Source: Mangrovivirga cuniculi
Lineage (GTDB): Bacteria; Bacteroidota; Bacteroidia; Cytophagales; Cyclobacteriaceae
DNA length: 64,000 nucleotides
Assembly (NCBI RefSeq): GCF_005166025.1
Contig: NZ_CP028923.1
Coordinates: forward strand, 1,057,501 to 1,121,500
Direction: 5' to 3'
The notes beneath the pieces are model-generated. The model was not told where the DNA came from. It searched no databases and saw only the letters and a list, made by a program, of their open reading frames with translations. A program made the position numbers and the translations under genes. This document shows, in pieces, positions 9,037 through 17,658 of this stretch. Positions within the stretch are counted from its first letter, which is position 1, and every line of letters begins with the position of its first letter.

Positions 9037-10308
9037 ATGAATTGGCTTATAAAATCAGCATTTTTAGTTTTTCCGGGCCACAAGTATCACCGGAAAGAAA
9101 TAGATATTTTAATTAGTAACGGAAAAATTAAAGAAATTGGGGATAAGATATCTGCGTCTTCTGAAGCAAAAGTTATCAATGCCAGAGATAAATTTCTATT
9201 TCCGGGGCTGGTCGATTTCAGAGCTGACTTATGTGATCCCGGGCTAGAGCATAAGGAAACATTAAACTCGGGAAGGGATGCTGCTGCAGCAGGCGGTTAC
9301 ACCCACGTCCTGGTTATTCCAAATACAAAACCTCCTGTTCAGACCAAAAATGATGTTAAATACATCCTTGGAGGAAATGATTCTTCGTTAGTTCAGTTAT
9401 ACCCCATGACTGGTGTCTCGAGAGATCTTGAAGGGGAGGAACTTACGGAAATGCTTGATCTGTATACTGCAGGGGCGAAAGTTTTTGGGGACGGTGATAA
9501 ACCTGTATGGAATACGGATATTTTAGTTAAGTCTTTACAATATCTTCAGAAAGTTGATGCATTGTTGGTTAACAGGCCATGCGACCAATGGTTGTCAAAA
9601 TTCGGGCAAATGCATGAGGGTGTTAATAGTACCCGCCTTGGGATGAAGGGAATTCCTGTTTTGGCTGAAACATTAATGGTAAGACGCGATATCGAATTAC
9701 TGAAGTATGCCGGAGGGAAACTTCATTTTTCTACAATATCCAGTAAAGAAAGCGTCGATCTTATTGCTGAGGCAAAAAATCAAGGCCTTAATGTCTCCTG
9801 CGATGTAGCGATACACAACTTACTTTATACTGATGAAGAAAACATGATGTTTGATTCAAACTACAAGGTGGATCCACCTTTGAGATCAGAGGAAGACAGG
9901 AAGGCTTTAGTAAAAGGTGTTAAAGAAGGTATTATAGATTGTATTGTTACTGATCACCATCCTCATGATCCGGAATCAAAAGACCTGGAATATGATCTGG
10001 CTGACTTTGGGGTTACAGGCCTCCAAACAGCAATTTCCGAAGTATGGAAATTAAAAGAGGAGATTGAAGGGGATAAGATTATAGAAGCAATGTCACTACA
10101 GCCCAGAAAACTAATGGGGCTCGATGAAATCAAAATAGAGGAAGGAGAAGTTGCTGATCTGACTTTATTTGATCCGGAAGAGATTTGGGAATATAACGAT
10201 GAAACAAATAAGAGTAATAGTAAAAATCATCCTAGATTTGGAGAAAAAATAAAGGGGAAGGTAAAAGCTGTTATTTTTGGTAACAACATTTTTCAGGATC
10301 AAAATTAA
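9037..10308 (+). CDS. Dihydroorotase-like protein, probably non-catalytic
   Basis: A 423-aa amidohydrolase of the class I dihydroorotase family (pyrimidine synthesis). The fold is well kept: GLVDFRADLCDPG at 57-69, IPNTKPP at 94-100, TDHHPH and the C-terminal FGVTGLQTA region. The usual metal-binding DxHxHxR after GLVD is here D-F-R-A-D-L-C, so both zinc-ligand histidines (now Arg62 and Asp64) and the substrate arginine (now Cys66) are gone. It may be an inactive structural partner of another pyrimidine enzyme, as with the PyrC' proteins, or an enzyme of other function. Annotation pipelines would call it pyrC. ATG start, 10 bases after the BatA-like gene. Confidence 0.82.
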   Translation: MNWLIKSAFLVFPGHKYHRKEIDILISNGKIKEIGDKISASSEAKVINARDKFLFPGLVDFRADLCDPGLEHKETLNSGRDAAAAGGYTHVLVIPNTKPPVQTKNDVKYILGGNDSSLVQLYPMTGVSRDLEGEELTEMLDLYTAGAKVFGDGDKPVWNTDILVKSLQYLQKVDALLVNRPCDQWLSKFGQMHEGVNSTRLGMKGIPVLAETLMVRRDIELLKYAGGKLHFSTISSKESVDLIAEAKNQGLNVSCDVAIHNLLYTDEENMMFDSNYKVDPPLRSEEDRKALVKGVKEGIIDCIVTDHHPHDPESKDLEYDLADFGVTGLQTAISEVWKLKEEIEGDKIIEAMSLQPRKLMGLDEIKIEEGEVADLTLFDPEEIWEYNDETNKSNSKNHPRFGEKIKGKVKAVIFGNNIFQDQN

Positions 10309-10311
10309 AAG

Positions 10312-10815
10312 ATGATAAAATTAGCACTAAGATACGGGGCATTTGCTATCCTGATCACTATCATTTCATTTACTGTACTTTTTTATACAGATCAAAAGCC
10401 ATTTATAAACTTTAACACCATTTTTATTGATGGTTTATCATTTTTGGTTTTGATCGGAGTTGCCACTTACGAATTTAAGAAATACAGACAAGGTGGTGAA
10501 TTAAGATTCTGGCAGGGAATGTCTATGGGAATGATCATATACATTATGGCTGCAGTAGGATTCTCAGCATTTCTTTATTTGTTTATGGCATATATTGAAC
10601 CTGAGGCACTAATCAATTATAAAAAGGAATCAATTGATTTTTATAATAGAACAGCTGAGATGTACCCGGATAAATATTCATCTGAGCGGAGAGCAACAGA
10701 TCTGGCCAATATCAATGAAGTAACGATAAGTGGGATAGTATTTAAAGAGGGAATAAAAAAATTACTACTTGGATTGCTAGTCACCCCAATTATTGCAATT
10801 TTTATGAGAAAATAA
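10312..10815 (+). CDS. DUF4199 membrane protein, copy 1
   Basis: A 167-aa inner-membrane protein with four hydrophobic segments (about 8-28, 36-52, 70-95 and 145-165). The second and third are separated by a charged loop containing EFKKYRQGGELRFWQG, typical of DUF4199. A hydrophilic segment of about 50 residues lies between helices 3 and 4. It starts 3 bases after the dihydroorotase homologue and is followed by a second DUF4199 gene. The family is common in Cytophagales and Flavobacteriia and has no known function. Confidence 0.8.
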   Translation: MIKLALRYGAFAILITIISFTVLFYTDQKPFINFNTIFIDGLSFLVLIGVATYEFKKYRQGGELRFWQGMSMGMIIYIMAAVGFSAFLYLFMAYIEPEALINYKKESIDFYNRTAEMYPDKYSSERRATDLANINEVTISGIVFKEGIKKLLLGLLVTPIIAIFMRK

Positions 10816-10841
10816 CAATCTATAAACCTAAATCAATTAAA

Positions 10842-11384
10842 ATGAAAGACACATTTATTTCAGAAGGCGTTAAGGACGGTGTGATTATCGGACTTATTTT
10901 TACATTATTGACAGTTATAATCTATGTTGTTGATTTATCTATGTTCGGTACGATGTGGTATGGACTTGGTCTGTTCGCTTTGTATATTTTCCTCTTAATC
11001 ATATTTAATTCCCGCTTTAGAAATGGAATAGGAGGGTATTGGAGCTTTGGAGAAGCGTTCAAATATAACTTTTTTTTATTATTAGTAGGAGGTATCATTA
11101 ATACGATCGTAGGAATTGTATTATTTACAGTAATAGATCCAGACGCTCCAGCAATGATTGCAGAAAATACAGTTGAATCTACGATTAGCATGGTTGAAAA
11201 ATTTGGTGGTGATGCCAGCCAAATGGAAGGTGAACTTGATGAAACATATAATAACACATTAGAGCAATTTACACTTTCCGGGCAACTAAAAAGTTTTGGT
11301 TATTCGATATTAGTATATGCTGTAATAGGAGCTATATTTGCTGCCATATTTAAAAAGAAAAAACCTCAGGAGGACTATATATGA
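10842..11384 (+). CDS. DUF4199 membrane protein, copy 2
   Basis: A 180-aa paralogue of the preceding gene with the same layout: two close hydrophobic segments, a loop with RNGIGGYWSFGEAFKYN (equivalent to the RFWQG loop of copy 1), a third segment, an exposed acidic region and a last segment followed by a lysine-rich tail (KKKKPQEDY). Its stop overlaps the start of the glycosyltransferase gene by 4 bases, so the two are translationally coupled. The tandem DUF4199 plus GT2 arrangement suggests a membrane-linked glycan or lipid role, but that is inference. Confidence 0.8.
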   Translation: MKDTFISEGVKDGVIIGLIFTLLTVIIYVVDLSMFGTMWYGLGLFALYIFLLIIFNSRFRNGIGGYWSFGEAFKYNFFLLLVGGIINTIVGIVLFTVIDPDAPAMIAENTVESTISMVEKFGGDASQMEGELDETYNNTLEQFTLSGQLKSFGYSILVYAVIGAIFAAIFKKKKPQEDYI

Positions 11385-12372
11385 CAAACGGAAAGGATAT
11401 CGATGTATCCTTGGTTATTCCGGCTTATAATGAATCAGAATCCCTTCCAGAACTCGTTGAGTGGATAGACAGGGTGAATGAGGAAAATAGCCTGAAATAT
11501 GAAGTTATTATAATCGATGATGGCTCCAGTGATAACTCCTGGGCTGTCATCGAAGAATTATCTGATAAAAATGATTCCATTAAAGGAATTAAATTTAATA
11601 GGAATTATGGTAAATCAGCTGCCTTAGACACTGGATTTAAAGCAGCTATAGGTGAAGTAGTCATAACCATGGACGCTGACCTTCAGGATAGTCCCGATGA
11701 AATTCCCGGTCTTGTATCTATGATTCGTGATGAAGGGTATGACCTTGTATCAGGATGGAAGAAAAAGCGACATGATCCCATAACTAAAACTATCCCTTCA
11801 AAATTTTTTAATGCGGTAACTGCAAAGATCTCCAAAATTAAGCTCCATGATTTTAATTGTGGATTGAAAGCTTATAAAAACGAAGTAGTTAAATCACTTG
11901 AAGTTTATGGGGAGATGCATCGGTATATCCCAGTAATAGCTAAATGGAAAGGCTTTAATAAGATTGGTGAACGAGTGGTACAACACCGGGCCAGGAAGTA
12001 CGGTGAAACAAAATTTGGGATAGAAAGATTTGTCAATGGATTTTTAGACCTTCTTTCTATCACTTTTGTGATGAAGTACAAAAAGCGACCCATGCATTTT
12101 TCGGGACAATGGGTACTTTATCGTTTATGGCTGGGTTTTTTATTACTTGTTGGGTGATTTTTGAAAAGCTATACACCGTTTGGTTTACTCATAAAGTAGC
12201 AAGAGCAGTAACCGAACAACCATTATTCTTTTTAGCATTAATAGCCCTGGTTATTGGTGTTCAGCTTTTTTTAGCTGGTTTTTTAGGAGAAATGATTACT
12301 CAAACTGATCGGTATAAAAACGATTATTTAATTTCGGAGAAAAAAGGATTTGAAGAAAGGGAAAATGTCTGA
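11381..12372 (+). pseudogene. Family 2 glycosyltransferase (DPM/DPG-like), broken by one frameshift
   Basis: Predicted polyprenyl-phosphate sugar transferase. The GT-A core is complete: SLVIPAYNES, IIIDDGSSDNS, NYGKSAALDTGFKAA, the nucleotide-sugar site MDADLQDS and a C-terminal KYGETKFG. After KKRPMHF the frame changes at the T5 run 12097-12101. One more T continues as FFGTMGTLSFMAGFF and two membrane helices to the stop at 12372, giving about 330 aa, the usual length of the family. As written, the protein would lose its membrane anchor. The start overlaps the DUF4199 gene by 4 bases; the end overlaps the next GT2 by 8. Confidence 0.85.
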
Positions 12373-13357
12373 TAACAGCAGGTTTTACTCTCTGATTATC
12401 CCGGTTTATAACAGGCCAGGTGAAGTTGATGAATTATTAGAAAGTTTAACAAAACAGGAATATTCTCACTTTGAGGTTCTGGTTATTGAAGATGGTTCTT
12501 CTGATCCATGCGATCACATAATAGAAAGGTATACAGATAAGCTGGATCTAAAATATTTCACCAAGGAAAATGAGGGCCAGGGCTTTACTCGAAATTATGC
12601 ATATGAAAGAGCTTCGGGAGACTATTTTATAGTTTTTGATTCTGATTGCATCATTCCTTCACATTATTTAAAAACTGTGGACGACCATCTCAACACATAT
12701 TGGCTTGATGCATTTGGTGGACCAGACAAATCGCACCCATCTTTTAGTGATGTTCAAAAGGCGATTTCTTATTCAATGACTTCCCCATATACAACCGGAG
12801 GGATAAGAGGAAGCAAGCAACATGCCGGAACATTCCATCCCAGAAGTTTTAATATGGGGATCTCAGCAGATGTTTGGAAGAAAACTAAAGGATATGTGAT
12901 AACCAGAATGGGTGAAGACATTGAGTTTAGTATTCGAATAATTAAAGCAGGTTTTAAGGTTGGTTTGATAGAAGATGCTTATGTCTATCACAAACGCAGA
13001 ACGGACTTCAGACAATTTTACAGGCAATTATTCTTTTTTGGAAGGGCAAGAATTAATATCGGTAGGTTTTATCCGGGAGAGATCAAATTTTTTCATTTAT
13101 TTCCAGTGGCTTTTTATCTGGGGATACTTATTTGGTTGATCGTTTTTCCATGGTTTTTCCCCAGTCTTTTCATTTTTGGAGCGGGAATGATTTTAGCCTA
13201 TTACTTAATTATCTTTATGGACTCCTACTTAAAGAATGAAAAGAGTCTGAGTATTGCATCAAAATCAGTGGTTGCTTCTTTTATTCAATTATTTGCCTAT
13301 GGGAATGGATTTTTTGTTGAATGGATCAAATTCATAAAGAAACCATATAGCGGATAG
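12365..13357 (+). CDS. Family 2 glycosyltransferase, membrane-anchored
   Basis: A 330-aa GT-A glycosyltransferase: SLIIPVYNRPGEVDELL at the start, VIEDGSSD, the acidic nucleotide-sugar site FDSDCIIP and a helical MGEDIEFSIR region resembling the acceptor-side ED motif. Two or three hydrophobic segments at 230-290 anchor it to the membrane. ATG 12365 overlaps the previous gene by 8 bases and fits the domain start; the frame is open a little further upstream from a TTG at 12350. It closes the 7045-13357 operon and meets the minus-strand methyltransferase tail to tail with no gap. The sugar and acceptor are unknown. Confidence 0.87.
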   Translation: MSDNSRFYSLIIPVYNRPGEVDELLESLTKQEYSHFEVLVIEDGSSDPCDHIIERYTDKLDLKYFTKENEGQGFTRNYAYERASGDYFIVFDSDCIIPSHYLKTVDDHLNTYWLDAFGGPDKSHPSFSDVQKAISYSMTSPYTTGGIRGSKQHAGTFHPRSFNMGISADVWKKTKGYVITRMGEDIEFSIRIIKAGFKVGLIEDAYVYHKRRTDFRQFYRQLFFFGRARINIGRFYPGEIKFFHLFPVAFYLGILIWLIVFPWFFPSLFIFGAGMILAYYLIIFMDSYLKNEKSLSIASKSVVASFIQLFAYGNGFFVEWIKFIKKPYSG

Positions 13358-14131
13358 TTAATCAGGTTTAGTACAGAGATAAATAATTTCTTCTTCCGGA
13401 AGAGCATATTTTTTTACAAGATCTTGATCAAGCTGTTTCGGATAGGGTATTTCTTTTACCTCAAATCCTCCTTTTTTCAACCTTTCACCATAATCTAGTC
13501 CATAAATTCTGTAATGATCTGACTGCTTGAAGTGCTCTTCGCGATCTTTGGGATCTGTAATCTCAGGATCTTCATACGTATCCTGCATGTTCATATCCTG
13601 TGGAGACTGTAAAATAGCCCATCCTCCGGGTTTTAAGACTCGGTAAACCTCCTTCATAGCATGAATGTCATCGGGAATATGTTCCATTACATGATTGCAA
13701 AAAACCATGTCAAAAGAATTCTCCTCAAATGGAATTTCATTGATATCCATTTTTACCTTAGCGAGAGGTGACTCGAGATCTCCTGTGATATATTCAAGGG
13801 ATTCAATTTTTTCAAATCTATCTATGAAGCATAATTCCGGAGCGATATGTAAAAGCTTTGCTTCCTCCGAAAAAAAATCAGTTTCGTTTTTAAGATAAAG
13901 CCATAATAATCTATGTCTTTCTAAAGCAAGGCAATTAGGGCATAAGGCATTTTTTCTGGGAGGTTTTCTACCATAGGGTACAAATTCTCTAAAATTCGAA
14001 TCACACACCGGGCAGGTTACATTATTTCCTATATAAAAAACCTTCATCATTCTAAGTGCAAAATGACTGAAAAGCTGAAGGTGTTTTCTTGGTACTTTCC
14101 TTATGACAAAACTGATAATGTGTTTAACCAT
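13358..14131 (-). CDS. SAM-dependent methyltransferase with N-terminal zinc ribbon
   Basis: A 257-aa class I methyltransferase. Residues 40-67 carry two CxxC pairs (CPVC at 40-43 and CPNC at 64-67), a likely zinc ribbon. The methyltransferase core follows: ITGDLESPLAKVKMDI, FDMVFCNHVMEHIPDD (motif around the acidic and NHVxEH segment), then YRVLKPGGWAIL. The C-terminal part is less conserved. Zinc-ribbon methyltransferases of this type often sit beside glycosyltransferase genes, as here, but the acceptor is unknown. It is divergent from the TetR gene, with about 96 bases between the two starts. Confidence 0.83.
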   Translation of the reverse strand: MVKHIISFVIRKVPRKHLQLFSHFALRMMKVFYIGNNVTCPVCDSNFREFVPYGRKPPRKNALCPNCLALERHRLLWLYLKNETDFFSEEAKLLHIAPELCFIDRFEKIESLEYITGDLESPLAKVKMDINEIPFEENSFDMVFCNHVMEHIPDDIHAMKEVYRVLKPGGWAILQSPQDMNMQDTYEDPEITDPKDREEHFKQSDHYRIYGLDYGERLKKGGFEVKEIPYPKQLDQDLVKKYALPEEEIIYLCTKPD

Positions 14132-14227
14132 TCTGCAAAAATATAAATCAATGAATTATTATATGGGTTTTCATTGTTATTTTTATTTCTTTTATTCTTT
14201 ATTTTGTTTACAAAACAAGATCCGAAT

Positions 14228-14812
14228 ATGATAAGGGATGCAGGTATATCAAAAAGAGATAATGTAATCAAGCAAGCAACCAGGCTATTTAGAGAAAAAG
14301 GGTATGCCTCTGCTTCTATGCGTGACCTGGCCAAAAAACTTGGTATTGAAGCTGCAAGTTTGTACTCACACATCAAATCGAAAGAAGAGATTCTTCAGCA
14401 TATTTGCTTCGAAAAGGCAGATGCTTTTAATGAAAAGCTAAATGAACTCGAGGAAATTAAAAATAATAACGAAAAAAGGCTCGAGCAATTTTTGATAGGT
14501 CACGTAGAAGTATTACTTTCTGATACAGATAGTAGTGCTGTATTTTTAAATGAATGGAAGCATTTAAGTGAACCGCACTATTCCAGGCTGAATAAGATGA
14601 AAGATGAATATGAGTCTAAACTGATTGATATCTATAGAGAGGGAAAGGTAGAAGGAAAATTCATCGACCTTAATGAAAAATTGAGCGTTTTAACCATGCT
14701 ATCTTCTGTCAACTGGGTGATCAATTGGTACAGACCAACAGGAACTTTAAACCCACATGAACTGGCCAAAGCTTTGGCTCACCGGATCATACATGGAATA
14801 ATGACAAAATAA
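14228..14812 (+). CDS. TetR family transcriptional regulator
   Basis: A 194-aa repressor-type regulator. The helix-turn-helix is residues about 10-50: KQATRLFREKGYASASMRDL, then KKLGIEAASLYSHIKSKEE, the TetR recognition helix signature. The remaining helical domain would bind an unknown ligand. I chose ATG 14228 over the open frame from 14174, because the upstream part reads as a run of hydrophobic codons unlike TetR proteins. It is followed after one base by a DUF1232 gene, so it may control that membrane protein and possibly itself. The divergent methyltransferase is another candidate target. Confidence 0.88.
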   Translation: MIRDAGISKRDNVIKQATRLFREKGYASASMRDLAKKLGIEAASLYSHIKSKEEILQHICFEKADAFNEKLNELEEIKNNNEKRLEQFLIGHVEVLLSDTDSSAVFLNEWKHLSEPHYSRLNKMKDEYESKLIDIYREGKVEGKFIDLNEKLSVLTMLSSVNWVINWYRPTGTLNPHELAKALAHRIIHGIMTK

Positions 14813-14813
14813 T

Positions 14814-15239
14814 ATGGACGTAAACGAAATACTTGACTCGAGTGCAATGAAGCTTGCTAAAAAGCAGGCAACCAAAATAGCAGCTAGTAAAAATAGATCT
14901 GCGAGACTGGCAGGACTTGCTTTCACCAAAATGGATAAGGGCTTATTAAGTAAAGAGACCTTCCAGGCTATTAAGGGTGATTTTTTAGCTGCTTTGAGGA
15001 TGATCAGGGCTTATGCTAAGAAAGACTATAAGAAGATACCAACGAAATCTCTAATTGGAATTTTAGCAGGAGTGGTATATTTTGTAATGCCGATAGATTT
15101 TATTCCGGATTTTATTCCTCTGATTGGATTTGCAGATGATATCGCCTTACTCGCATGGATTTTTTCTAATTTTAAAAATGATATCGATGAGTATCGTGCC
15201 TGGGAACAAGGTCATGAATACGTCGATGCAACTAATTAA
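14814..15239 (+). CDS. DUF1232 (YkvA-like) membrane-associated protein
   Basis: A 141-aa protein whose C-terminal half has the YkvA/DUF1232 motif: a hydrophobic segment (LIGILAGVVYFVMPIDFIPD) followed by PLIGFADDIALLAWIF. The N-terminal half is a helical, lysine-rich region. The start is separated from the TetR stop by one base, indicating translational coupling. The family is widespread and its function is not established. The coupling suggests TetR-controlled expression, which is inference from context. Confidence 0.85.
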   Translation: MDVNEILDSSAMKLAKKQATKIAASKNRSARLAGLAFTKMDKGLLSKETFQAIKGDFLAALRMIRAYAKKDYKKIPTKSLIGILAGVVYFVMPIDFIPDFIPLIGFADDIALLAWIFSNFKNDIDEYRAWEQGHEYVDATN

Positions 15240-15303
15240 CCATTAATTTTCCTAACCTTTTTTACTACTTTGAGTATATAAGTTGTAAATACTTGTTTAA
15301 ACA

Positions 15304-15915
15304 ATGGAAGAGTTAAAGGTAATTAACAAGCAGCTTATAAAAAGTGCAATGTCATTTGAGGAGTATTTTGAATTATCAAAAAAGCTCGTTGATGAAAATC
15401 GAACTACCGGTAATAATCAATCTGAGGGGATGATTGAATATACCAGACTGAATTTTAGCCGGATGAAAAAGTGGATTAGAACCGGTGATTTGGATGATTC
15501 GTTAAAAGAGACTATAACAAAATTAGAAAATCCGGTAACCTGGCTAATTTTGGTTGAGCCATGGTGTGGAGATGTTGCTCAAAACCTGCCTTTTATAAAG
15601 AAAGCAGCTGAATTAAATTCGAATATTGAGCTTAAAATAATATTAAGAGATGAGAATCTTGAGGTGATGGATGAATACCTCACAAATGGAGGTAGAGCCA
15701 TTCCTAAAATGATTGCTTTAAACAATGATCTGAATGAATTAGCGACCTGGGGTCCACGTCCGAAGTCCGTTCAAAAAATGCTTGAGAAAGGCAAAGCCAG
15801 TGGTGATTTCGATTACCAGGCATTTGCGATTTCTGCTCATACCTGGTACGCTCAAAATAAAGGAAAAGAATTGTCAGAGGAGCTTAATGCCTTTGTTAAA
15901 AAGCAGATAAAATAA
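15304..15915 (+). CDS. Thioredoxin-family protein with a single active-site cysteine
   Basis: A 203-aa cytoplasmic protein of the Thioredoxin_9-like group. The core segment WLILVEPWCGDVAQNLPF (around 80-97) occupies the redox site, but the second cysteine of CxxC is Val (C88-G-D-V91), so ordinary dithiol exchange is not possible. The cis-proline segment GGRAIPKMIAL is present. Members of this group in Bacteroidota often keep only one cysteine and their role is not defined; a monothiol or structural role is likely. It is the only gene between the DUF1232 protein and the terminator at 15937. Confidence 0.8.
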   Translation: MEELKVINKQLIKSAMSFEEYFELSKKLVDENRTTGNNQSEGMIEYTRLNFSRMKKWIRTGDLDDSLKETITKLENPVTWLILVEPWCGDVAQNLPFIKKAAELNSNIELKIILRDENLEVMDEYLTNGGRAIPKMIALNNDLNELATWGPRPKSVQKMLEKGKASGDFDYQAFAISAHTWYAQNKGKELSEELNAFVKKQIK

Positions 15916-15936
15916 CTTTTTTAATAAAATACTTAT

Positions 15937-15963
15937 AACCGTCATAACTCTGACGGTTTTTTT
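15937..15963 (+). terminator. Terminator touching the next start codon
   Basis: Stem AACCGTCA (15937-15944) with TGACGGTT (15951-15958), loop of 6, then a T run through 15963. The ATG of the next gene is at 15964, so the terminator fills the whole leader of that gene. Confidence 0.85.
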
Positions 15964-16989
15964 ATGGATTCACTTACACAAGCATTATTAGGTGCAACAG
16001 TTGGAGAAGCTGTACTTGGAAATAAGATAGGTCGTAAAGCTTCAGTTTTAGGTATCATTGGAGGAACCTTGCCCGATCTCGATGTATTGGTCCAATCCTC
16101 CATGTCAACTGTCGAGGGAGTGCTGTTTCACAGAGGTCCATCCCACAGTATTACTTTTGCACTTATTACCTCCTTGCTTTTTGGTTGGATAGCTTTAAAA
16201 TTGCAGAAAAGAACTTCAATTTCTTATCAGAATTGGTTCTTATTTTTCTTTCTGGTAATATTTACGCATCCATTACTTGATGCTTTTACTAATTATGGAA
16301 CTGAAATTTTGTGGCCATTTCTAGATGCCCGGGTTGCATGGAAAACGATCTTTGTTATAGATCCATTATATTCTATTTGGTTATTGGCAGGAGTTATATT
16401 TCTGCTTTTTTATGGGAAAACAAATAATTTTAGAAAGAGGATTGCACTATGGGCGCTAGCTTTATCTTCCTCATACTTGTTGCTCACGGTTTATCATAAA
16501 TACCATGTCGATAAAAAAGTAACTGAGTACCTTGAAAGTAATAGTGAGCCTTATGAACGGATTATGACTGTTCCTTCGCCTGTTTGCAATTGGTTGTGGA
16601 CAGTAGTTATTGACAAAGGCGATCATTATCAGGCTGGATATTTCAGTATGCTGATCGCTGAACAGGATTTTAGAGATTCTGTTATTCCGAAAAATTCACC
16701 AGCGGAATGGATGAAGGATAAAGAAGAGTTAGCGGGACTGAAGCATTTTTCAAATGACTGGCTTCAATATAAGAAAAGCGTAGATGGTAAAACAATCGTT
16801 AATGATATCCGATTTGGACCCATGCTAGGTTGGTACAATCCTGATTCAGGATTCATTTTCTCTTTTGAATTTGAAAAAGGGGAAAACGGTATTATAGTAA
16901 AACAAAACCAAAAACAACCTGAAGGAAAAATTAAAGAAGAGTTAGGTAAATTGTGGAGTAGAATATGGTCGACTGATATAAATAAATGA
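15964..16989 (+). CDS. YdjM-like membrane metal-dependent hydrolase (DUF457)
   Basis: A 341-aa inner-membrane protein. The N-terminal half matches the YdjM/DUF457 family: MDSLTQALLGATVGEAVLG, then GTLPDLDVL and FHRGPSHSI, a histidine-containing metal-site motif, with four to five hydrophobic segments up to about residue 180. The C-terminal half is soluble and charged. The catalysed reaction is not known. The start codon directly follows the T run of a terminator, leaving no room for a normal ribosome site. The gene begins a four-gene operon (to 18462). Confidence 0.83.
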   Translation: MDSLTQALLGATVGEAVLGNKIGRKASVLGIIGGTLPDLDVLVQSSMSTVEGVLFHRGPSHSITFALITSLLFGWIALKLQKRTSISYQNWFLFFFLVIFTHPLLDAFTNYGTEILWPFLDARVAWKTIFVIDPLYSIWLLAGVIFLLFYGKTNNFRKRIALWALALSSSYLLLTVYHKYHVDKKVTEYLESNSEPYERIMTVPSPVCNWLWTVVIDKGDHYQAGYFSMLIAEQDFRDSVIPKNSPAEWMKDKEELAGLKHFSNDWLQYKKSVDGKTIVNDIRFGPMLGWYNPDSGFIFSFEFEKGENGIIVKQNQKQPEGKIKEELGKLWSRIWSTDINK

Positions 16990-16992
16990 TTT

Positions 16993-17652
16993 ATGACTAA
17001 AAAAACTGCTTTAATTCTCGGATCTACCGGTTTAGTTGGTGGAATATTACTTGAACAAGTACTCTCTGATGATACTTATAAAAAGGTTATCTCAATTGTC
17101 AGGAGGCCTTCTGGTAATAAACACAAGAAATTGCAGGAAGTGGTTGTTGATTTTTCAAAATTGGCGAAAGAGCTGAAAAAATATTATGCCGATGATATCT
17201 TTTGCTGCCTGGGTACAACAATTAAGAAAGCAGGGTCACAGGAAAAGTTTATTGAGGTGGATTATGATTATCCCATGGTGGCTGCAAATGCATTAAAACG
17301 ATCAGGCTCTATGCAACACTATCTTATAATCACAGCATTGGGGGCAGATCCTGACTCCAGGATTTTCTATAATAGAGTTAAAGGTGAAGTTGAAAGAGAC
17401 CTGAAAAGGGTTAATTATGCTTCTACATCGATATTCAGACCTTCTTTATTATTAGGAAACAGAGATGAAAACAGGCTTGGTGAAGATCTGTTCAAAGGAT
17501 TTTCAAAAGTATTTGGATGGATATTTTCAGGGCCATTGAAAAAGTATAAACCGGTTAAGGCTGAGAAAGTAGCACGGTCAATGATTAGCCGTGCTCAGCA
17601 AAATGTTGATGGTATAGAAATAATAGAATCAGAACAAATACAGAAATATTAA
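16993..17652 (+). CDS. NAD(P)-binding SDR-type protein (HTATIP2/TIP30-like)
   Basis: A 219-aa atypical short-chain dehydrogenase. The nucleotide-binding fingerprint GSTGLVGG is at residues 10-17. FCCLGTTIKKAGS follows, and FYNRVKGEVE carries the tyrosine and lysine of the Y-x-x-x-K active pair. SIFRPSLLLG is the strand after it. Such proteins usually modify small carbonyl substrates or act as NADP sensors. The substrate is not known. It lies 3 bases after the YdjM-like gene and 6 before dtd. Confidence 0.84.
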   Translation: MTKKTALILGSTGLVGGILLEQVLSDDTYKKVISIVRRPSGNKHKKLQEVVVDFSKLAKELKKYYADDIFCCLGTTIKKAGSQEKFIEVDYDYPMVAANALKRSGSMQHYLIITALGADPDSRIFYNRVKGEVERDLKRVNYASTSIFRPSLLLGNRDENRLGEDLFKGFSKVFGWIFSGPLKKYKPVKAEKVARSMISRAQQNVDGIEIIESEQIQKY

Positions 17653-17658
17653 TTTTTT

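Noticed and set aside
14136-14143. Possible -7 element for the methyltransferase gene (minus strand TATTTTTG)
   Set aside because: It is only five bases before the start codon and no -33 element is seen; likely chance.
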